Origin: Rhodanobacter sp. A1T4
GTDB lineage: Bacteria; Pseudomonadota; Gammaproteobacteria; Xanthomonadales; Rhodanobacteraceae
Assembly (NCBI RefSeq): GCF_014207185.1
Contig: NZ_JACHCP010000006.1
Coordinates: forward strand, 394,086-458,085
DNA: 64,000 nt
Direction of reading: 5' to 3'
Shown: piece by piece, positions 18,804 through 28,030 of the stretch
Position numbering within the stretch: position 1 is the stretch's first letter
Layout of the letters: each line of letters opens with the position of its first letter
Position numbers and translations under genes: made by a program
The notes under the pieces: model-generated
What the model was told of the DNA's origin: nothing
Seen by the model: the letters and a program-made list of their open reading frames with translations, nothing else
Databases searched by the model: none

Positions 18804-18980
18804 ATCAACTCAGGTGTACTGGCTGGCGCCGGTATCCGTCACCCTGCCTGATATGACAAAACGGTGTTGAGCCGGGAATTTCCGCCAGCTCGTATAGCGG
18901 CTGGGTTGAACAGGTTCTTCTTGCACTGCAATGAAGCAATGCGATGATTAAGCAGTCTAAGACTGTGGTTACCAGAGACG

Positions 18981-20267
18981 ATGGTTCAAATACCGGCGAA
19001 GATGCGGCGTCCTCGTGTACCGCAAACAGCGAGCTTTGCCTTTTCTCGATACCTGTATATGGCAGGTTGCCTATTGCTTGCCTTGTTCTGGCTAGTGGTT
19101 GTGATCCGCGCACGCGCAACGAATACGCTGATCGTCGACGAATGGGCGCACACGGCGCAGATTTTCAGTTTCCTTCACGGTGACTTGCACGACGTCAATT
19201 CCAATCTGACCAATATCCCAGGCTACCATTTGCTATTGGCTGCCATCATGAAACTGTTCGGTAGCCAGTCGCTGGCTGGTGCGCGAACGGTCAACATGTG
19301 CTTTGGCCTGCTCGGCGGCGTGTTCTTTTATCTGGTGCGACGAGAGTTGGCGCAGGAGCACTTGTCGCGCACAGTTGCGCAGTTCCTGTTCTTTCCATTG
19401 CTGTATCCGTACTGCTTCCTGGCCTATACGGATGTCTTATCGGTAGCGCTGGTGCTCGCCGCATTCTGGGCTACATTGCGTGATCGTCATCTGTGGGCTG
19501 CCCTGGTCTTGATTGCAGCAATCGCAGTGCGGCAGAACGATGTCGTATGGGCAGGCTTCCTGGCCATGTATGCACTCTGGCCTATCTTGCGGGAGACGGG
19601 CTGGCGCCCTTGGCTTGCGACATCCGAGGTATTCCGCATTGTGTGGCCATATTGCGTTGCAACGCTTTTGTTTCTGGCGTACTGGGCATGGAACGGCAGC
19701 ATCGTTTTCGCAAATGCCTTGGCCAATATCCATCCGGACGCCAGCCTCCATTGGGGTAATCCGTTTTTCTTCCTTTTCGTTGCGGGCATCTTCCTCCCAC
19801 TGCAGTTATGGGGTGGTTTGCGGCGATTCGCGCTGACCGCGTATGCGAACTCTTGGTGGTTACTATTCCCACTGGGGATTTTTGCGATCTATGCCGCGGG
19901 TTTCGCGGTTACCTGCTTTGGCAACCTGATTGCGGCGGATCATTTTCTGCACAACGCCGTGCTTGTTGCAGTTACCCGAAATCACTGGGCTTGGTGGGGA
20001 TTCGGCCTAGTCGCAACTATTGCAGCTTGCGGGCTGGCCCATACGCAGTTCAGCGCTCCACAGGGTTGGCTGCTTTTTCCGTTTGCCACTTTCTATCTGG
20101 CGGCATCCTGGTTGATTGAAGGACGCTACACATTAATCCCCTTCGCATTGTGGTTTGCATTGAGGCGACAGGAGAACGACACGGCTGAACGTATCACGCT
20201 TGGTGTCTGGGTAGTGCTGGCGCAGTTCTTCGCGCTAAGCATCCTGGCGTCGCGCTTCATGCTTTGA
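18981..20267 (+). CDS. ALG10/DIE2-like GT-C glycosyltransferase, membrane protein
   Basis: A 428-residue protein with about 11 hydrophobic segments. The first luminal loop starts with VDEWAHTAQIFSFLHGD and continues to NIPGYHLLLA, the position of the MDExFHxxQ ... TxPGLY motif of eukaryotic ALG10. Further parallels are CFLAYTDVLSVALVLAAFW, VRQNDVVWAGF and the C-terminal SWLIEGRYTLIPFALW (ALG10: LLEFRYFILPY). The first-loop acid pair is expected to be catalytic. It would move a sugar from a lipid-linked donor across the membrane; acceptor unknown. Spacing of 177 bases suggests its own transcript. Confidence 0.7.
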   Translation: MVQIPAKMRRPRVPQTASFAFSRYLYMAGCLLLALFWLVVVIRARATNTLIVDEWAHTAQIFSFLHGDLHDVNSNLTNIPGYHLLLAAIMKLFGSQSLAGARTVNMCFGLLGGVFFYLVRRELAQEHLSRTVAQFLFFPLLYPYCFLAYTDVLSVALVLAAFWATLRDRHLWAALVLIAAIAVRQNDVVWAGFLAMYALWPILRETGWRPWLATSEVFRIVWPYCVATLLFLAYWAWNGSIVFANALANIHPDASLHWGNPFFFLFVAGIFLPLQLWGGLRRFALTAYANSWWLLFPLGIFAIYAAGFAVTCFGNLIAADHFLHNAVLVAVTRNHWAWWGFGLVATIAACGLAHTQFSAPQGWLLFPFATFYLAASWLIEGRYTLIPFALWFALRRQENDTAERITLGVWVVLAQFFALSILASRFML

Positions 20268-20933
20268 CCGCTGATGCCAGCAGGAGCCATGGCAGCCCCT
20301 GCGACAGACAGCATGCGTGACAGAGTGACTTTTTGCTTGGCGTTGGCGTGCCGTGGATCACTGGCGACATGCCCGGCTCGCTCAATTGTGGGTGATCACC
20401 TGCTACCGGCTGCGCAGGTGCCGGGGACTGCCGACGCAGATGCGCAAGATTGACTACGCACCCTAGCAGGCCGTTGAAAAACGCACTGACCGCGCACTCA
20501 CATCACGCGGTCCACTTTATTTTCTCATCGTCGAAGAGCGTCTCGATCCATTTTCGTATGCAAGACCGGTGCCTTACGGCGGAGGTCGAGGCAACTCGGC
20601 CTCATCTTGCGCTCCCTGCCAGAATGTTGCGCATTCGCACCAGGTTCCAGCCCATCATGGTGGTCTGCAAGAACGCATTCATCCGTCCGGACAAGATTCG
20701 TCCGGCTGCAACCCACACCCATACGTGCTGAAGTCAAGGAAGAATCAGGGGCTTTCAGTGCTTGCCAGGGCCGGTTCCGTCTCCTGGGCTCAATGGAATC
20801 CATGACGATGTCGATTCGGGTCGATCCCGTTCGTCATGGAGGCATAGAGTCGATTTTTGGCTCTTTACTGAGAAGGCCTGCTGCTTCCCCCGAAGAGCCG
20901 TCCTGAACTCGATGAGCCAAAGGATCGCCGATC
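20268..20933. other. Gene-free stretch containing an IS scar
   Basis: About 665 bases without an intact gene. The middle part (about 20461-20730) carries the end of an insertion sequence (separate entry). The left part (20268-20460) contains short reading frames rich in arginine that I cannot assign. The right part (20731-20933) leads to the GST gene, whose start is preceded by GATCGCCGATC and no strong ribosome site. Confidence 0.5.
20461..20730 (-). mobile_element. Remnant of an IS (IS5/IS1182-like) transposase 3' end
   Basis: Minus strand from about 20720 to the stop at 20602 reads FLQTTMMGWNLVRMRNILAG, which resembles the C-terminus of IS5/IS1182 transposases (xxYNLVRMRxLL). Beyond the stop, the sequence runs to GCGTTTTTCAACGGCCTGCT at about 20464-20485, a typical terminal repeat of such elements. 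The rest of the transposase is missing, so this is a scar, not an active element. Confidence 0.5.
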
Positions 20934-21542
20934 ATGAAACTCTATTACTCAGACGTGCTGTCCCCGCGCAAAGCCTGCGCCGTGGCGAAGTATCTGCAGA
21001 TACCCGTCGAGTACATTTTTCTCGATCTCAGTCGTGGCCAGCAGAAGACATCACATTATCTGGCGATCAATCCGAACGGCCATGTGCCAACACTGGTCGA
21101 TGACGATCGGGTCTTTTGGGAGGCCGATGCCATCACCTGCCATCTGGCCACGCGCGCCGGTTCGGACCTCTGGCCACAAGACGAGCGGCAGATCGAGATC
21201 ATCCGCTGGTTGAGTTGGGCAGCTCAGCATTTCAACCGCTATGCCGGTGAGCTGTATTTCGAATACATCATCAAGGCGCGCTTCGGTCTCGGTGATCCCG
21301 ATCCTGGTGTTGTCACAGATGCACAGCAGCAGTTCCGCCGTTATGCCGCCGTTCTTGATGCGCATTTGGAGGGCCGTCGCTGGCTGGTCGGCAATCAACT
21401 CAGCGTGGCGGATTTCACGGTGGCAATCACGTTGCCCTATGCAGAACACGCGCACATCCCGCTGGATGATTTTCGCCATGTGCGCGATTGGCACAACCGC
21501 CTGAATGAACTGGAGGCCTGGCGTGAGCCTTTCCCGACTTGA
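20934..21542 (+). CDS. Glutathione S-transferase family protein
   Basis: A 202-residue two-domain protein. The N-terminal thioredoxin fold starts MKLYYSDVLSPRKACAVAKY, has the cis-Pro site in NPNGHVPTLVDD and the WEADAITCHLA gamma-glutamyl-binding segment. The C-terminal helical domain has VGNQLSVADFTVAITLPY with the N-capping Asp. It should conjugate or reduce small electrophiles with glutathione in the cytosol. The subclass is not determined. It leads a run of small detoxification-type genes. Confidence 0.92.
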   Translation: MKLYYSDVLSPRKACAVAKYLQIPVEYIFLDLSRGQQKTSHYLAINPNGHVPTLVDDDRVFWEADAITCHLATRAGSDLWPQDERQIEIIRWLSWAAQHFNRYAGELYFEYIIKARFGLGDPDPGVVTDAQQQFRRYAAVLDAHLEGRRWLVGNQLSVADFTVAITLPYAEHAHIPLDDFRHVRDWHNRLNELEAWREPFPT

Positions 21543-21617
21543 ATCCACTGTGGTGATGCATGTCTGTTGAGGCTAATGCTTGCCATACACCACACAGGTT
21601 TTATCGAGGAGAACACC

Positions 21618-22031
21618 ATGAAATTGATTACCTACCTGTTTTTCGATGGCCAATGCGAGGCGGCGTTCAAGTTCTACGAGCAGTGTCTGGGAGGCACGAT
21701 GGACAGGATCGTGCGGGCGAGCGAGGCACCCGGCTGCGACGCGATGCCGGCCGAATGGCGCGACAGAATCATGCATGCCCATCTGATCTTCGGTGATCAA
21801 CAGCTGATGGGCAGTGACTGGATAGCTGATCAGCCGTTCGGACAAGCCAAGGGTTTCTCCGTATCGCTCAATGTCGATACCGTCGCCGAGGCCGAGCGCG
21901 TGTTCGCAGCGCTGACGGAAGGTGGCGAGATACGGATGCCAATGGAAAAGACCTTTTTTGCCGTCCGGTTCGGCATGCTGGTCGACCGCTTCGGTACGCC
22001 CTGGATGGTCAACTGCGAAAAGGACGGCTGA
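21618..22031 (+). CDS. VOC family protein (PhnB/3-demethylubiquinone-methyltransferase-like)
   Basis: A 137-residue protein from ATG 21618 behind GAGGAGA. The KLITYLFFDGQCEAAFKFYE start and the EAERVFAALTEGGEIRMPME and FGMLVDRFGTPWMVNCE motifs identify the PhnB-like VOC subgroup. No enzymatic role is settled for this group. It is 24 bases ahead of the DUF899 gene and likely cotranscribed with it. Confidence 0.9.
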   Translation: MKLITYLFFDGQCEAAFKFYEQCLGGTMDRIVRASEAPGCDAMPAEWRDRIMHAHLIFGDQQLMGSDWIADQPFGQAKGFSVSLNVDTVAEAERVFAALTEGGEIRMPMEKTFFAVRFGMLVDRFGTPWMVNCEKDG

Positions 22032-22055
22032 GCCGTTGCAAACCGGAGTACACGC

Positions 22056-22739
22056 ATGAATCTTCCTCCCATCGTGTCGAAAGACGAATGGCTGATCGCA
22101 CACGCGCGGCTATTGACGAAAGAGAAGCAAGCGACCCGCGCACGGGATGCATTGGCTGCGGAGCGGCGTCGTCAGCCGATGGTTCGTATCGACAAGGACT
22201 ATCGGTTCCACACGCCCGAAGGCGAAGCTTCTCTATTGGGCCTGTTCGAGGGCCGCCGCCAATTGATCCTCTATCACTTCATGTTTGCGCCGGGCGTGCA
22301 CGGCTGGCCGAACGCCGGTTGCCCGGGTTGTTCGATGTTCGTCGATAACCTGGGGCAATCCGCGCACCTGCATGCCCGCGAGACTTCAATGGTGTTGGTG
22401 TCACGCGCACCGCTGGCAAATCTGCAGGCTTACCGTCAACGCATGGGCTGGACGGTGCCCTGGTATTCGTCGATCGACAGCGATTTCAACACCGACTTCG
22501 GGGTCACTTCCGATCAAGGCGAAGCATTCGGCCTTAGCGTGTTTCTGCGAGATGGCACGGATGTCTTTCGCACCTATTTCACTACCGGGCGCGGCGTTGA
22601 AGCGCTCGGCAGCCACTGGACGCTGCTCGATCTGACTCCGCTGGGCCGCCAGGAGGATTGGGAAAATTCACCCAGCGGCCATCCGCAAACCGCGCCCTAC
22701 CTATGGTGGCGCCGACATGACGAGTACGACGACGTATAG
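22056..22739 (+). CDS. DUF899 domain protein (thioredoxin-like fold)
   Basis: A 227-residue protein typical of DUF899. It has a basic N-terminal helix (LLTKEKQATRARDALAAERR), then a thioredoxin-like core with LILYHFMFAPG, the cysteine pair in GCPGCSMFVDN and the SDFNTDFGVTSD stretch. The family is distantly related to AhpC/TSA peroxidases. A redox function is inferred, not shown. It ends with PYLWWRRHDEYDDV. Confidence 0.92.
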   Translation: MNLPPIVSKDEWLIAHARLLTKEKQATRARDALAAERRRQPMVRIDKDYRFHTPEGEASLLGLFEGRRQLILYHFMFAPGVHGWPNAGCPGCSMFVDNLGQSAHLHARETSMVLVSRAPLANLQAYRQRMGWTVPWYSSIDSDFNTDFGVTSDQGEAFGLSVFLRDGTDVFRTYFTTGRGVEALGSHWTLLDLTPLGRQEDWENSPSGHPQTAPYLWWRRHDEYDDV

Positions 22740-22823
22740 ACGACTTCACAGCAAGGAAGGCTGCAAGTCACAGTTGGTTCGAGAGCAGGATTCGAGGCAC
22801 GGTCCAACACGGGAGGCACGACG

Positions 22824-23237
22824 ATGCGATTCATGGTGATGGTGAGGGCTACGGCGGACTCAGAAGCAGGCACGATGCCCAGTGAGCAGCGGCTGGCCGA
22901 AATGGGCCGTTTCAACGAGGAGCTGGTCAAGGCCGGTGTGATGCTGGCCGCCGAGGGACTGCAGTCCAGCTCTAAGGGTGTACGGGTCGTTTTTTCCGGT
23001 GCCAGACGCACCGTGGTCGATGGTCCGTTTGCCGAAACCAAGGAGCTGATCGCCGGCTTCTGGTTGTGGCAGGTGCGCTCGCGGGAAGAGGCGATCGAAT
23101 GGGTCAAGCGCTGCCCCAATCCGTTCGACGGGGAATCCGAAATCGAGATTCGTCAGGTGTTCGAGGCGGAGGATTTCGGTGAGGCATTGACGCCAGAACT
23201 ACGCGAGCAGGAGCGGCGGCTGCGTTCGAGATCGTGA
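22824..23237 (+). CDS. YciI-like DGPF-domain protein
   Basis: A 137-residue ferredoxin-like-fold protein starting MRFMVMVRATADSEAGTMPS and carrying VVDGPFAETKELIAGFWLW, the DGPF motif that names the family. DGPF genes occur next to ECF42-group sigma factors, and one starts 60 bases downstream. The partner role in sigma control is not mechanistically settled. A second DGPF gene lies on the other side of the sigma gene. Confidence 0.92.
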   Translation: MRFMVMVRATADSEAGTMPSEQRLAEMGRFNEELVKAGVMLAAEGLQSSSKGVRVVFSGARRTVVDGPFAETKELIAGFWLWQVRSREEAIEWVKRCPNPFDGESEIEIRQVFEAEDFGEALTPELREQERRLRSRS

Positions 23238-23296
23238 GTCCGTGTCGCATTTCCGACACTTGCATCGGTCAGTCGGCAATGGTTTGATCGGCGGCT

Positions 23297-24553
23297 ATGA
23301 CGTCGACCGATCTTCAGCGCCGCATCGAGGCGCTCTGGCGCATCGAATCACCGCGATTGATCGCGGTGCTGGCACGGATGCTGCGCGATGTCGGCGTGGC
23401 CGAGGAACTGGCGCAGGATGCTCTGGTGGCTGCGATGGAATCCTGGCGGCAAACCGGTGTTCCGGACAACCCGGCGGCGTGGCTGACAACCACCGCCAAA
23501 CGCCGTGCCATCGATCATCTGCGCCGCCAGAAGCTGCTGGAACGCAAGCATGTGCAGCTCGGCTACGAACTGGAGTCCGAACAGGAGCAGCGCACGGCCG
23601 ACATCGAGGATGCCATGGATGACGAGATCGGCGACGACCTGCTGCGCCTGATGTTCGTGGCCTGCCATCCGGTGCTCTCCACCGATGCGCGCGTGGCATT
23701 GACCCTGCGCCTGCTCGGCGGACTCACGACCAGCGAGATCGCCCGCGCATTCCTGCAGCCGGAGCCGACCATCGCCCAGCGTATCGTGCGCGCCAAACGT
23801 CAGCTGGCTGAAAAGAAGGTGGCGTTCGAGGTGCCAAGAGCCGCCGAATTGGGCGAACGCCTGGCATCGGTGCTGGAAGTCATCTATCTGATTTTCAATG
23901 AGGGTTACACAGCGACTGCCGGTGACGACTGGATGCGTCCTGGCCTGTGCGAGGACGCCTTGCGCCTGGGCCGTGTGCTGGCCGCACTGATGCCGGCTGA
24001 GGCTGAAGTCCATGGGTTGGTGGCATTGATGGAAATCCAGGCATCGCGTGCACGAGCCCGCATCGACGCTGGAGGGAATCCGGTGCTGCTGCTGGAGCAG
24101 AACCGTTCGCTTTGGGATCGCCTACTGATCCAGCGCGGTTTCGATGCGTTGGGTCGCGCGATAAAAGTCGGTCCCGTCGGTCCATATACCCTGCAGGCAA
24201 TGATCGCTGCCTGCCATGCACGTGCCCTGGCCGCCGAGCTAACCGACTGGCCGCGCATCGCCCAGCTATATGCGACGCTGTCGCAGCTGACGCCGTCACC
24301 GGTCATCGAATTGAACCGTGCCGTAGCGGTATCGATGGCGTTCGGCGCCCAGGCGGGGCTGGACTTGGTCGATGCGCTGGTCAAGGCGTCTGCGCTGGAT
24401 AACTACCATCTGTTGCCCAGCGTACGTGGTGACCTGCTGAGCCGACTGGGGCGCGTGGACGAGGCTCGTGATGAATTCCTGCGGGCTGCCGCGCTCGCCA
24501 GCAATGCCTGCGAGCACGGACTGCTGCTGAAGCGCGCCGCCGCCTGTGGTTGA
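23297..24553 (+). CDS. ECF-type RNA polymerase sigma factor with C-terminal extension (ECF42 group)
   Basis: A 418-residue protein. Sigma-2 (residues about 10-80; EELAQDALVAAMESWRQ) and sigma-4 (about 115-165; LGGLTTSEIARAFLQPEPTI) are followed by a long helical C-terminal domain (about 180-418), the TPR-like extension of ECF42. These sigma factors lack a classical anti-sigma gene; the C-terminal domain is thought to control them. Being flanked by two DGPF genes supports the group assignment. The start is ATG 23297. Confidence 0.92.
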   Translation: MTSTDLQRRIEALWRIESPRLIAVLARMLRDVGVAEELAQDALVAAMESWRQTGVPDNPAAWLTTTAKRRAIDHLRRQKLLERKHVQLGYELESEQEQRTADIEDAMDDEIGDDLLRLMFVACHPVLSTDARVALTLRLLGGLTTSEIARAFLQPEPTIAQRIVRAKRQLAEKKVAFEVPRAAELGERLASVLEVIYLIFNEGYTATAGDDWMRPGLCEDALRLGRVLAALMPAEAEVHGLVALMEIQASRARARIDAGGNPVLLLEQNRSLWDRLLIQRGFDALGRAIKVGPVGPYTLQAMIAACHARALAAELTDWPRIAQLYATLSQLTPSPVIELNRAVAVSMAFGAQAGLDLVDALVKASALDNYHLLPSVRGDLLSRLGRVDEARDEFLRAAALASNACEHGLLLKRAAACG

Positions 24554-24646
24554 TCGGTGGGGCTATCGCGAATGGATCTATGCTGTCGACGACTTTGCCA
24601 TTACCGTCATCGACCCGATCCGACCAAATTATCGAAGGAGCATTTC

Positions 24647-25003
24647 ATGGCTTACTTGTTGCTGATCGTCGAACCCCGCGGCCAGCGTGAAGCTCGTACG
24701 CCCGATGAGGGTCGCCAGGCTTACGCGCAAATGGTGGCGTTCGGTGAGAGCTTGAAGGAGCGTGGCCTGCTGACGGCGAGCCATTCGCTGCTCCCCGATG
24801 TTCACGGCGTGCGCGTACAGCAACGCGAAGGCAAAAGCGTGCTGAAGGACGGCCCGTTTGCAGAGGCCAAGGAAATGGTCGGCGGTTTCTTTCTGCTGGA
24901 TTGCACAAGCAGGGACGAAGCGATAGCTGCTGCTGCCGAGTGCCCGGCGGCGGCGTGGGCCACCGTCGAAGTGCGCGAGACGGGCCCTTGTTTCGTGAGT
25001 TGA
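24647..25003 (+). CDS. Second YciI-like DGPF-domain protein
   Basis: A 118-residue protein from ATG 24647 behind GAAGGAG. It carries VLKDGPFAEAKEMVGGFFLL, the DGPF motif, and a KERGLLTASHSLLP segment. It differs clearly from the DGPF protein upstream of the sigma gene, so the pair is not a recent duplication. Spacing of 93 bases from the sigma gene suggests the same transcript. Confidence 0.92.
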   Translation: MAYLLLIVEPRGQREARTPDEGRQAYAQMVAFGESLKERGLLTASHSLLPDVHGVRVQQREGKSVLKDGPFAEAKEMVGGFFLLDCTSRDEAIAAAAECPAAAWATVEVRETGPCFVS

Positions 25004-25116
25004 CGCCGAACGCCCCATGGCTTGGAAGTGCTGCATGAGGCAACCCTAGGCGATATTCGATGTCCGAACTTGCCACGACGTACAATGTCACGCCTATTCA
25101 GCGTTGAAGCCTTTAC

Positions 25117-26187
25117 GTGACAGCTATCGGTGTTTTCGCAGCGCCGCCCGATGCGGCGCTGGATGCCTTGTTCGTACCACTTGATACGGGAGAATTGCGC
25201 CTGCCGGCGGACGGTCGCGTGCTTTTTCTGCGCGCGCGTGCGGGCCTGCGTTTGCGCGAAAAGGCATCGAAAAGCTGGCTATGCGAGCAGAGCTTCATGC
25301 CGTTCGCGGATGAGCTCGGTCGAAATGGCTTTAGCGTAGGTGAGCCGGGTGAGAGCGAAACGTTTTCGCTGATCGTGCTATTGCCGCCGCGTCAGCGCGA
25401 GGAGGCGCGAGCCTTGTTTGCGCGCGCGTTGCGGCATCTGGCGCCGGGTGGGACAGTGCTTGCCAGCATGCCGAATACGGAAGGGGCGAAGTCGGGTGAG
25501 GCGGATCTGGCGAAACTGGCCGGTGCTGTGCAGCATCTGTCGAAGCATAAATGTCGCGTGTTCTGGAGCACGCCAAGCGTGACGGACATCGATCAGTTAT
25601 TGCTGGGCGAGTGGCTGTTGCTGGACGCGCCGCGAGAAATCATGGATGGCTATATCAGCAGGCCTGGTCTGTTTGCGTGGAATCGCATCGACCGCGCGTC
25701 AGCGCTGCTGGCGGCGCATTTGCCGGCGGATCTACATGGTCGTGTAGCCGATCTCGGCGCCGGTTATGGTTACCTCGCCACGCAGGTAATCGCGCGCTGT
25801 CCCAAAGTATCCGCGATTGATCTCTACGAAGCCGAGGCGCGTGCATTGGAATCGGCGCAGATCAATCTGGACAATGCGCGTAACAGCAGCGGTCGAGCCG
25901 TGGAGGCTTCGGTGCACTGGCATGATGTGACACGCGGGCTGCCGCAAAAATATGATGCCATCGTCAGCAATCCGCCATTCCATCAGGGGCGTGCGGATTT
26001 GCCCGCGTTGGGTCAGGCATTCATCGTCAGCGCGGCCGATGCGCTGCTACCGGACGGTTGCCTGTGGCTGGTGGCGAATCGGCATCTGCCTTACGAGGCG
26101 TTGCTGATGAAGCGTTTCCGCGAGGTGCATGCGGTGACGATGCAGGATGGTTTCAAAGTGATCGAAGCTCGCGGAGTGCGTGGATGA
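25117..26187 (+). CDS. rsmC: 16S rRNA (guanine-N2-) methyltransferase RsmC-like
   Basis: A 356-residue protein from GTG 25117 with duplicated methyltransferase domains. The N-terminal half is degenerate, and the C-terminal half has VADLGAGYGYLATQV for SAM binding and the catalytic SNPPFHQG (NPPY/F class). PGLFAWNRIDRASALL is the RsmC signature linking the halves. It should methylate G1207 of 16S rRNA. Its stop overlaps the start of rsuA (ATGA), so two small-subunit rRNA modifiers are coupled. Confidence 0.9.
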   Translation: MTAIGVFAAPPDAALDALFVPLDTGELRLPADGRVLFLRARAGLRLREKASKSWLCEQSFMPFADELGRNGFSVGEPGESETFSLIVLLPPRQREEARALFARALRHLAPGGTVLASMPNTEGAKSGEADLAKLAGAVQHLSKHKCRVFWSTPSVTDIDQLLLGEWLLLDAPREIMDGYISRPGLFAWNRIDRASALLAAHLPADLHGRVADLGAGYGYLATQVIARCPKVSAIDLYEAEARALESAQINLDNARNSSGRAVEASVHWHDVTRGLPQKYDAIVSNPPFHQGRADLPALGQAFIVSAADALLPDGCLWLVANRHLPYEALLMKRFREVHAVTMQDGFKVIEARGVRG

Positions 26188-26888
26188 AACTGGTCAAACT
26201 GATTGCAAACCTGGGCTACGGCAGCCGCAAGGATGTCTCGCAGATGTTCCGCGCCGGGCGCATTACCGATCTCGAAGGTGAAGTGCTGTATGCCGATGAC
26301 GTGGTCGCGCACGAAACCATTCGCATTGACGACGAGCCGATCGATCCGCCGGTTGGCCTGGTGCTGATGATGAACAAGCCGTTGGGCGTGACTTGCTCGC
26401 GCAAAGACCCGGGCCGCGTGGTCTACGACTTGCTACCGCCGCGCTACAGCGTGCGTACGCCGGCGTTATCCAGCGTGGGACGGCTCGATCGCGATACCAG
26501 TGGCTTGCTGTTGTTTACCGACGATGGTGCGTTGCTGCACCGGATCATCTCCCCCAAAGCACAAGTAGCCAAGGTCTACGAGGCCACGCTGGCGCAGGAT
26601 CTGCGCGGCGATGAGGGCGAATTGTTCGCCAGCGGTACGCTGATGCTGGAGTCGGAAAAGGAGCCGCTGGCGCCAGCCGTGCTCGAAGTGCTTGCGCCGC
26701 GCCATGCGCGACTGACCGTTACCGAGGGGCGCTATCACCAGGCACGACGAATGTTTGCCGCGGCAGGCAACCATGTGGAAACATTGCGGCGTGTTTCGGT
26801 GGGTGGACTCACCCTGGGTGAGTTGCCGCTCGGCGAATGGCGAGCAATGGACGCTGGCGAAGTCGCGCGGATTTTCGATACCGATTGA
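26184..26888 (+). CDS. rsuA: 16S rRNA pseudouridine(516) synthase RsuA
   Basis: A 234-residue protein starting at ATG 26184, inside the rsmC stop. An S4 domain (residues 1-60; NLGYGSRKDVSQMFRAGRI) is followed by the catalytic motif SVGRLDRDTSGLLLFTDDG, with the active Asp intact, and the EGRYHQARRMFAA motif. In contrast to the RsuA-family gene at 3997, it has the full active site. It is expected to isomerise U516 of 16S rRNA. Confidence 0.9.
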   Translation: MKLVKLIANLGYGSRKDVSQMFRAGRITDLEGEVLYADDVVAHETIRIDDEPIDPPVGLVLMMNKPLGVTCSRKDPGRVVYDLLPPRYSVRTPALSSVGRLDRDTSGLLLFTDDGALLHRIISPKAQVAKVYEATLAQDLRGDEGELFASGTLMLESEKEPLAPAVLEVLAPRHARLTVTEGRYHQARRMFAAAGNHVETLRRVSVGGLTLGELPLGEWRAMDAGEVARIFDTD

Positions 26889-26931
26889 TTCGTTGGTAAT
26901 AACGAACGAGGAATCTTCATCAGATCAGTCG

Positions 26932-27264
26932 TCAGATCAGATTGACCTGCGTCGGAATCGACTCGCCATACCACTTTTGCCGCTCGTCCTGGCAGCTCGG
27001 GCTGCCCATCGCGTACTTGCGACAGATGGAGGGTCGCTCGTCGTAGATGGTGCAACGGGAGGTGTTGGGATCAACCGCCGCGCACCAACCATCCTCACCC
27101 TTGGCCAACGTTTCCATGCCGCGCAGATCGCGGTGGATCAACCATTCGGGCACGTGATCGTCGGGCATCAGTACGACCGTCAGGCGACAGCAGATGGCTT
27201 CACATGACGTGCAGCGAATGCTGGGGTCGATGCTTTCCGCGTAGGGATTGGGGAGATTTTTCAC
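26932..27264 (-). CDS. YkgJ family cysteine-cluster protein
   Basis: A 110-residue protein from GTG 27264 with eight cysteines, including RCTSCEAICCR, RCTIYDERPSICRKY and a further SPSCQDE. This arrangement defines the YkgJ family, predicted to bind zinc or an iron-sulfur cluster. The role is unknown. It is convergent with rsuA, with a 43-base gap. Confidence 0.88.
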   Translation of the reverse strand: MKNLPNPYAESIDPSIRCTSCEAICCRLTVVLMPDDHVPEWLIHRDLRGMETLAKGEDGWCAAVDPNTSRCTIYDERPSICRKYAMGSPSCQDERQKWYGESIPTQVNLI

Positions 27265-27325
27265 TCGTCAGCATGACAGCATCGATGGCGATGCACCTGA
27301 ACCGGGAGAATTCAGTCGCGCGCCG

Positions 27326-27916
27326 TCACCCGGCGTTATCGCGCCACAGCGCCTGCCAGCCATCGGTGCCCAGGCGCTGCAGTGTGTCCATGTTGCGGCG
27401 ATAAATGGCATCGGTATCGGTCATTGCTTTCATCGCACGCTCCACGCTGGCTTCGCGCAGCAGGTGCAGGGTGGGGTAGGGCGAGCGGTTGCTGAAATTC
27501 TCGATATCGTCAGGTGCACTCTCGGCAAACTGGTAATGCGGATGAAAACTGGCGACCTGCAGCGCGCCTTCCAGACCCAGCGTTTCCACCGCTGCGTCGG
27601 CACTGTCGAGGAAATCGTTGTAGTCGAGAAAATCGCCCAGCACATAGGGGTGAATTAGCAAGGTAGTTTCGCATTCGCTGGCGTCGATGGCGTTCAGGCT
27701 TTGCAGTTCTCCCAGCAGATCGTCCAGCAAGGTGTCGGTATCGCGCGCATGGCTCACGGCGTAGCGAATCTTCTGTTGCACCATTGGCGCCCGTGCGAAC
27801 GGGCACAGGTTGAGGCCGACCACCGCACGTTCCACCCAGCGACGCGTGGCATCGATATAGGGTGCATCTTCAGGCTGCAAATCGGCGGTGATGAAAGGGC
27901 TGACGGTGTCGTTCAT
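27326..27916 (-). CDS. DUF1415 domain-containing protein
   Basis: A 196-residue protein from ATG 27916. The motifs RRWVERAVVGLNLCPFARAP and SFHPHYQFAESAPDD are typical of DUF1415, a family found mostly in Gammaproteobacteria with no known biochemical role. The open frame continues to 28132 through the divergent selO start region and is not expected to be used. It shares its upstream region with selO. Confidence 0.9.
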   Translation of the reverse strand: MNDTVSPFITADLQPEDAPYIDATRRWVERAVVGLNLCPFARAPMVQQKIRYAVSHARDTDTLLDDLLGELQSLNAIDASECETTLLIHPYVLGDFLDYNDFLDSADAAVETLGLEGALQVASFHPHYQFAESAPDDIENFSNRSPYPTLHLLREASVERAMKAMTDTDAIYRRNMDTLQRLGTDGWQALWRDNAG

Positions 27917-28030
27917 GTCGTACGGTAGCAACGGAGAAAGTGCGACTATAGCGGTTGCGCCAGCCAGCATCGTTGGCGAGGGCCAACTGCACCCCCATAT
28001 AAGTGGTTTGACCATCCGGGCCAGCACCGC

